Source: Skeletonema marinoi (Eukaryota; Bacillariophyta; Thalassiosirophyceae; Thalassiosirales; Thalassiosiraceae). From it: a stretch of 64,000 bases of DNA. Numbering within the stretch: the first letter of the stretch is position 1; every line of letters starts with the position of its first letter. The notes below the pieces were generated by a model. That model worked only from the letters and a program-made list of their open reading frames with translations. It ran no database searches and had not been told where the DNA came from. This document shows, piece by piece, positions 61,956-64,000 of the stretch. The DNA lies in contig CM060489.1 of assembly GCA_030544225.1 (NCBI GenBank), positions 2,809,368 through 2,873,367 of the forward strand, read 5' to 3'. The position numbers and the translations under genes were made by a program.

Positions 61956-63236
61956 CTAGCTACGTGGATGGGACTCTTCGAATTCCAACGTCTCCAACAA
62001 AAGACGATGGTACTGCTCTGATGTAGGAGGTTGATTAAATCCACGAAACAAATCTGGCCTTTCTTCAATCTCGTGCAATTCCTCCAAGTATTTTTCGTAG
62101 TCATTGCTTTCTTTGCGTGGCTCTGGATCTAGCCAGTTCACTTCGCATGGCTCACAATAATACGAATTTTGCCATCGATAACCCATGCGTGATCCCGCCT
62201 GAACAAAAATGATATTGAAAGGGGGGGAATCTGCTGGTTCATCCAGTTCATCCGGACTGTCGTACCAATCTGGAGAATCTTCAGACAGTTCCCCTTGCCA
62301 ATCTTTAATCAATAGATCTGATCGTTGTTTTCTGATTAAATAATAAGTCCTGGCGACATCAATCGCGTCAGAAATGTGCTGAAACTTATATCCACATCCA
62401 CCATAGACGCCAGCTGGGAGGGTGAGTTGTTTCAGAGATAGAAAGTCGCGTTCACCAATATCCCTCACATCTCCTCTCACTGCAATTTTGAGCAGATACA
62501 AAACTCGAAGGCGTGGAAGGTTGGCTAGATCCATAAAGTTTCCTTGTACATGTCGGCATGTAGAAATTTCAACCAATTCAAGCGTATCTTTGAGCACTCT
62601 TAAACTGTTGATGTTGCCAGTCAAAAATTGATTGTCATCACAACGTAATTCTTTGAGCAACGGCACCACTGCCAACACCTCAAGATCCCACTTTAGATAG
62701 TGTGAATATACAGTCAGATTCTGAAGAAGTGGAAAATTGAAGAGAAAAGGGTATCTTCCATTCAATGGTGCATCGTAAATAATTTCCAAGATGCGCAGTC
62801 TTCTGAAGTTAGATATGATTTCTATGTCATGCGTGACCCAGTCCGCGGTTTGGCCAGCTACTGACTCGTCTGGCTCCTCTCCGTCGCTGTATTTGTATTG
62901 GTTGTATAGCCACAGGTCGCCATGTCTGCAGAGAAGACGAAGCACAATTTGCTGTAAATTTGGCAATGCAGTCGTCATCACAGCCATAGCGTTGTATTTT
63001 TTCACACTATCAACACTAAACTCAGTCATAGGAACAATTGTTTTCTTCGCCGAATCTCTCATCTTTCTGTTCAAACGAGCACGCATAATATCTTCCGGTG
63101 AGAGAAATACAAAAATATTCACAAGCTCGTCGGTGCTCAGATCGTCAAATACCACATCAACTAGCCCCACCGTTGCAACCACACTGGCGCTCGAGCAAGT
63201 CAATTGCTTTTGCTTCTTGTTAAGTGGATACGACAT
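61956..63236 (-). CDS. F-box / leucine-rich-repeat protein, 426 aa
   Basis: ATG at 63236, with TATATAAG about 35 bp upstream. Residues about 29-66 are an F-box (LSTDELVNIFVFLSPEDIMRARLNR). Residues 85-280 are irregular leucine-rich repeats (LRILEIIYD, LLQNLTVYS, LLKELRCDD, LRVLYLLKI). The C-terminal part has GAGVYGG-type and Trp/Asp/Pro-rich blocks (DWYDSPDE, CEVNWLDPEP, YEKYLEEL) that I associate with an expanded diatom family; that is recollection, not a search. Probably an SCF substrate receptor. Convergent with the RCC1-BTB gene (194 bp apart). Confidence 0.82.
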   Translation of the reverse strand: MSYPLNKKQKQLTCSSASVVATVGLVDVVFDDLSTDELVNIFVFLSPEDIMRARLNRKMRDSAKKTIVPMTEFSVDSVKKYNAMAVMTTALPNLQQIVLRLLCRHGDLWLYNQYKYSDGEEPDESVAGQTADWVTHDIEIISNFRRLRILEIIYDAPLNGRYPFLFNFPLLQNLTVYSHYLKWDLEVLAVVPLLKELRCDDNQFLTGNINSLRVLKDTLELVEISTCRHVQGNFMDLANLPRLRVLYLLKIAVRGDVRDIGERDFLSLKQLTLPAGVYGGCGYKFQHISDAIDVARTYYLIRKQRSDLLIKDWQGELSEDSPDWYDSPDELDEPADSPPFNIIFVQAGSRMGYRWQNSYYCEPCEVNWLDPEPRKESNDYEKYLEELHEIEERPDLFRGFNQPPTSEQYHRLLLETLEFEESHPRS

Positions 63237-64000
63237 AGCTCCAACACAAAACGAGATGCTTCATTCCTTATATATGTACAGCAATTCTGACAGCATCTGC
63301 GTTGGAGGGCTGGACGGTAGGACAAGACCCGTTGGACGACAACCAGCAAGGGATGCACAGCAATTTGGACAGCATCTGCTTTGGAGGGTCGGACGGTAGG
63401 ACAAGACCCGGATGTCGGACACGCCTCTAGAGGAGTTTTTATCGAAGAACTCTAATGAGGTGATAATATACATCTCAGGGGCACTACACCACAATTTCAT
63501 TTGGAACTGCTGACGGTGACATCTTCTACTGCAGTGATGGTATTGTACTTTGTGTTGAATGTTGTAGATATGTTCTCATCATGTTGAAATGCCCCCCAAC
63601 CATCCGTGGGAGGTGCGTACAGTGTCAAACAAAACTTCTTTCCACCTCATCTATTGTCCCATACGTCGAGATGGTCATTCAAGAGATCAAAGCAGCCTGC
63701 TACACTCCAAGTCTGTCAACAGCCAACAGCTTCGCACGTTAAACGGTGAGTGTATGAAATTTTCACCCAATTCTTTTTGCTACGACTATAGCCAATCATG
63801 CAGCAATCATAAATTTCAATTCTACGTCATGCGTTGAGCAGCAATCATGAGCAATCTCATGTCTCAAGACTCCCTCCCTGCCAGGGAGGCTGCCTCAGGA
63901 AGGCATAAGGAGACCTAAGCAACGTAAGCGGCGGCGAAGTTGGGGTGATACTCTCGATATTATATCTGACACTACCGAGGAGAAGAACAAATGGATGAAT
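63237..64000. other. Intergenic region with a 79-bp direct repeat; possible coding start at the right edge
   Basis: Imperfect tandem repeat at 63278-63356 and 63357-63411 (shared GGACGGTAGGACAAGACCCG). At 63851-64000 one plus frame is open to the window end and reads RRPKQRKRRRSWGDTLDII, which looks like protein, but it has no ATG at a sensible place. It could be an exon of a gene lying mostly outside. Nothing else seen. Confidence 0.4.
63278..63411. repeat. Imperfect 79-bp tandem repeat
   Basis: Two units, the second truncated, sharing ACAGCAATT, GACAGCATCTGC and GGACGGTAGGACAAGACCC. Confidence 0.8.

Overview
The window looks like nuclear DNA of a diatom, most likely a centric (Thalassiosira-like) species. 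The signs are compact genes with rare introns of about 80-100 bp and GT-AG ends, short intergenic gaps, an F-box/LRR protein with a tryptophan-, aspartate- and proline-rich tail of a type I associate with such genomes, an RCC1-BTB protein, a cytochrome b561-like membrane protein and a large DNA-transposon and satellite load. The organism call is inference; no rRNA or organelle marker is present.

Layout. (1) 1-5313 is a gene-bearing arm that reappears, inverted and about 99.9% identical, at 49240-54550. It holds a glycine-rich secreted-protein gene (cut by the window edge on the left), a two-exon 209-aa gene and a divergently transcribed 737-aa gene. (2) Between the arms lie five blocks of one 194-bp satellite, about 66 units in all: 5314-8400, 13559-13702 and 33899-36728 in one orientation, and 37385-37717 and 42842-49239 in the other. 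The orientation flips across a 624-bp fragment of a beta-propeller-like host gene at 36729-37352. (3) The satellites are interrupted by a protein-less mobile element with fixed ends (left part L about 536 bp, right part R about 381 bp) and two alternative middles, giving a 1059-bp form (X1) and a 4099-bp form (X2). X1 and X2 always sit head to tail as a dimer: 8401-13558, 13703-33898 and, inverted, 37718-42841. Insertion leaves no target-site duplication. (4) The second X2 copy was later split by a 15,038-bp Helitron-like element (18832-33869). It sits exactly between A and T, begins with TC and encodes a 2238-aa Rep-helicase.

The Helitron carries six more genes: a 123-aa protein with a PCNA-binding (PIP) motif, an F-box/nucleotidyltransferase-like protein, two small unknowns, a MORN-repeat coiled-coil protein and a 777-aa unknown. 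Every gene but one is on the minus strand. Copies of a palindromic motif, AATGTACATTACTC, lie within roughly 10-160 bp upstream of the gene starts, and four genes share a second motif, GCTCATAAAT. The cargo therefore looks like a co-regulated gene set, not random captured exons. This is the strongest candidate here for an undescribed system. The satellite-borne, duplication-free L/R cassette element is second.

(5) 53892-64000 is ordinary host sequence: the intact secreted-protein gene, a two-exon gene that unites the parts found separately in the 737-aa and 209-aa genes, a cytochrome b561-like gene divergent from an EGF-like receptor gene, a small two-helix membrane protein, a three-exon RCC1-BTB gene and an F-box/LRR gene.

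Order of events inferred from nesting: satellite, then L/R dimer insertions, then Helitron. The near-perfect inverted arms could be a real recent inverted duplication or two haplotypes joined through the satellite during assembly; the window alone cannot decide.
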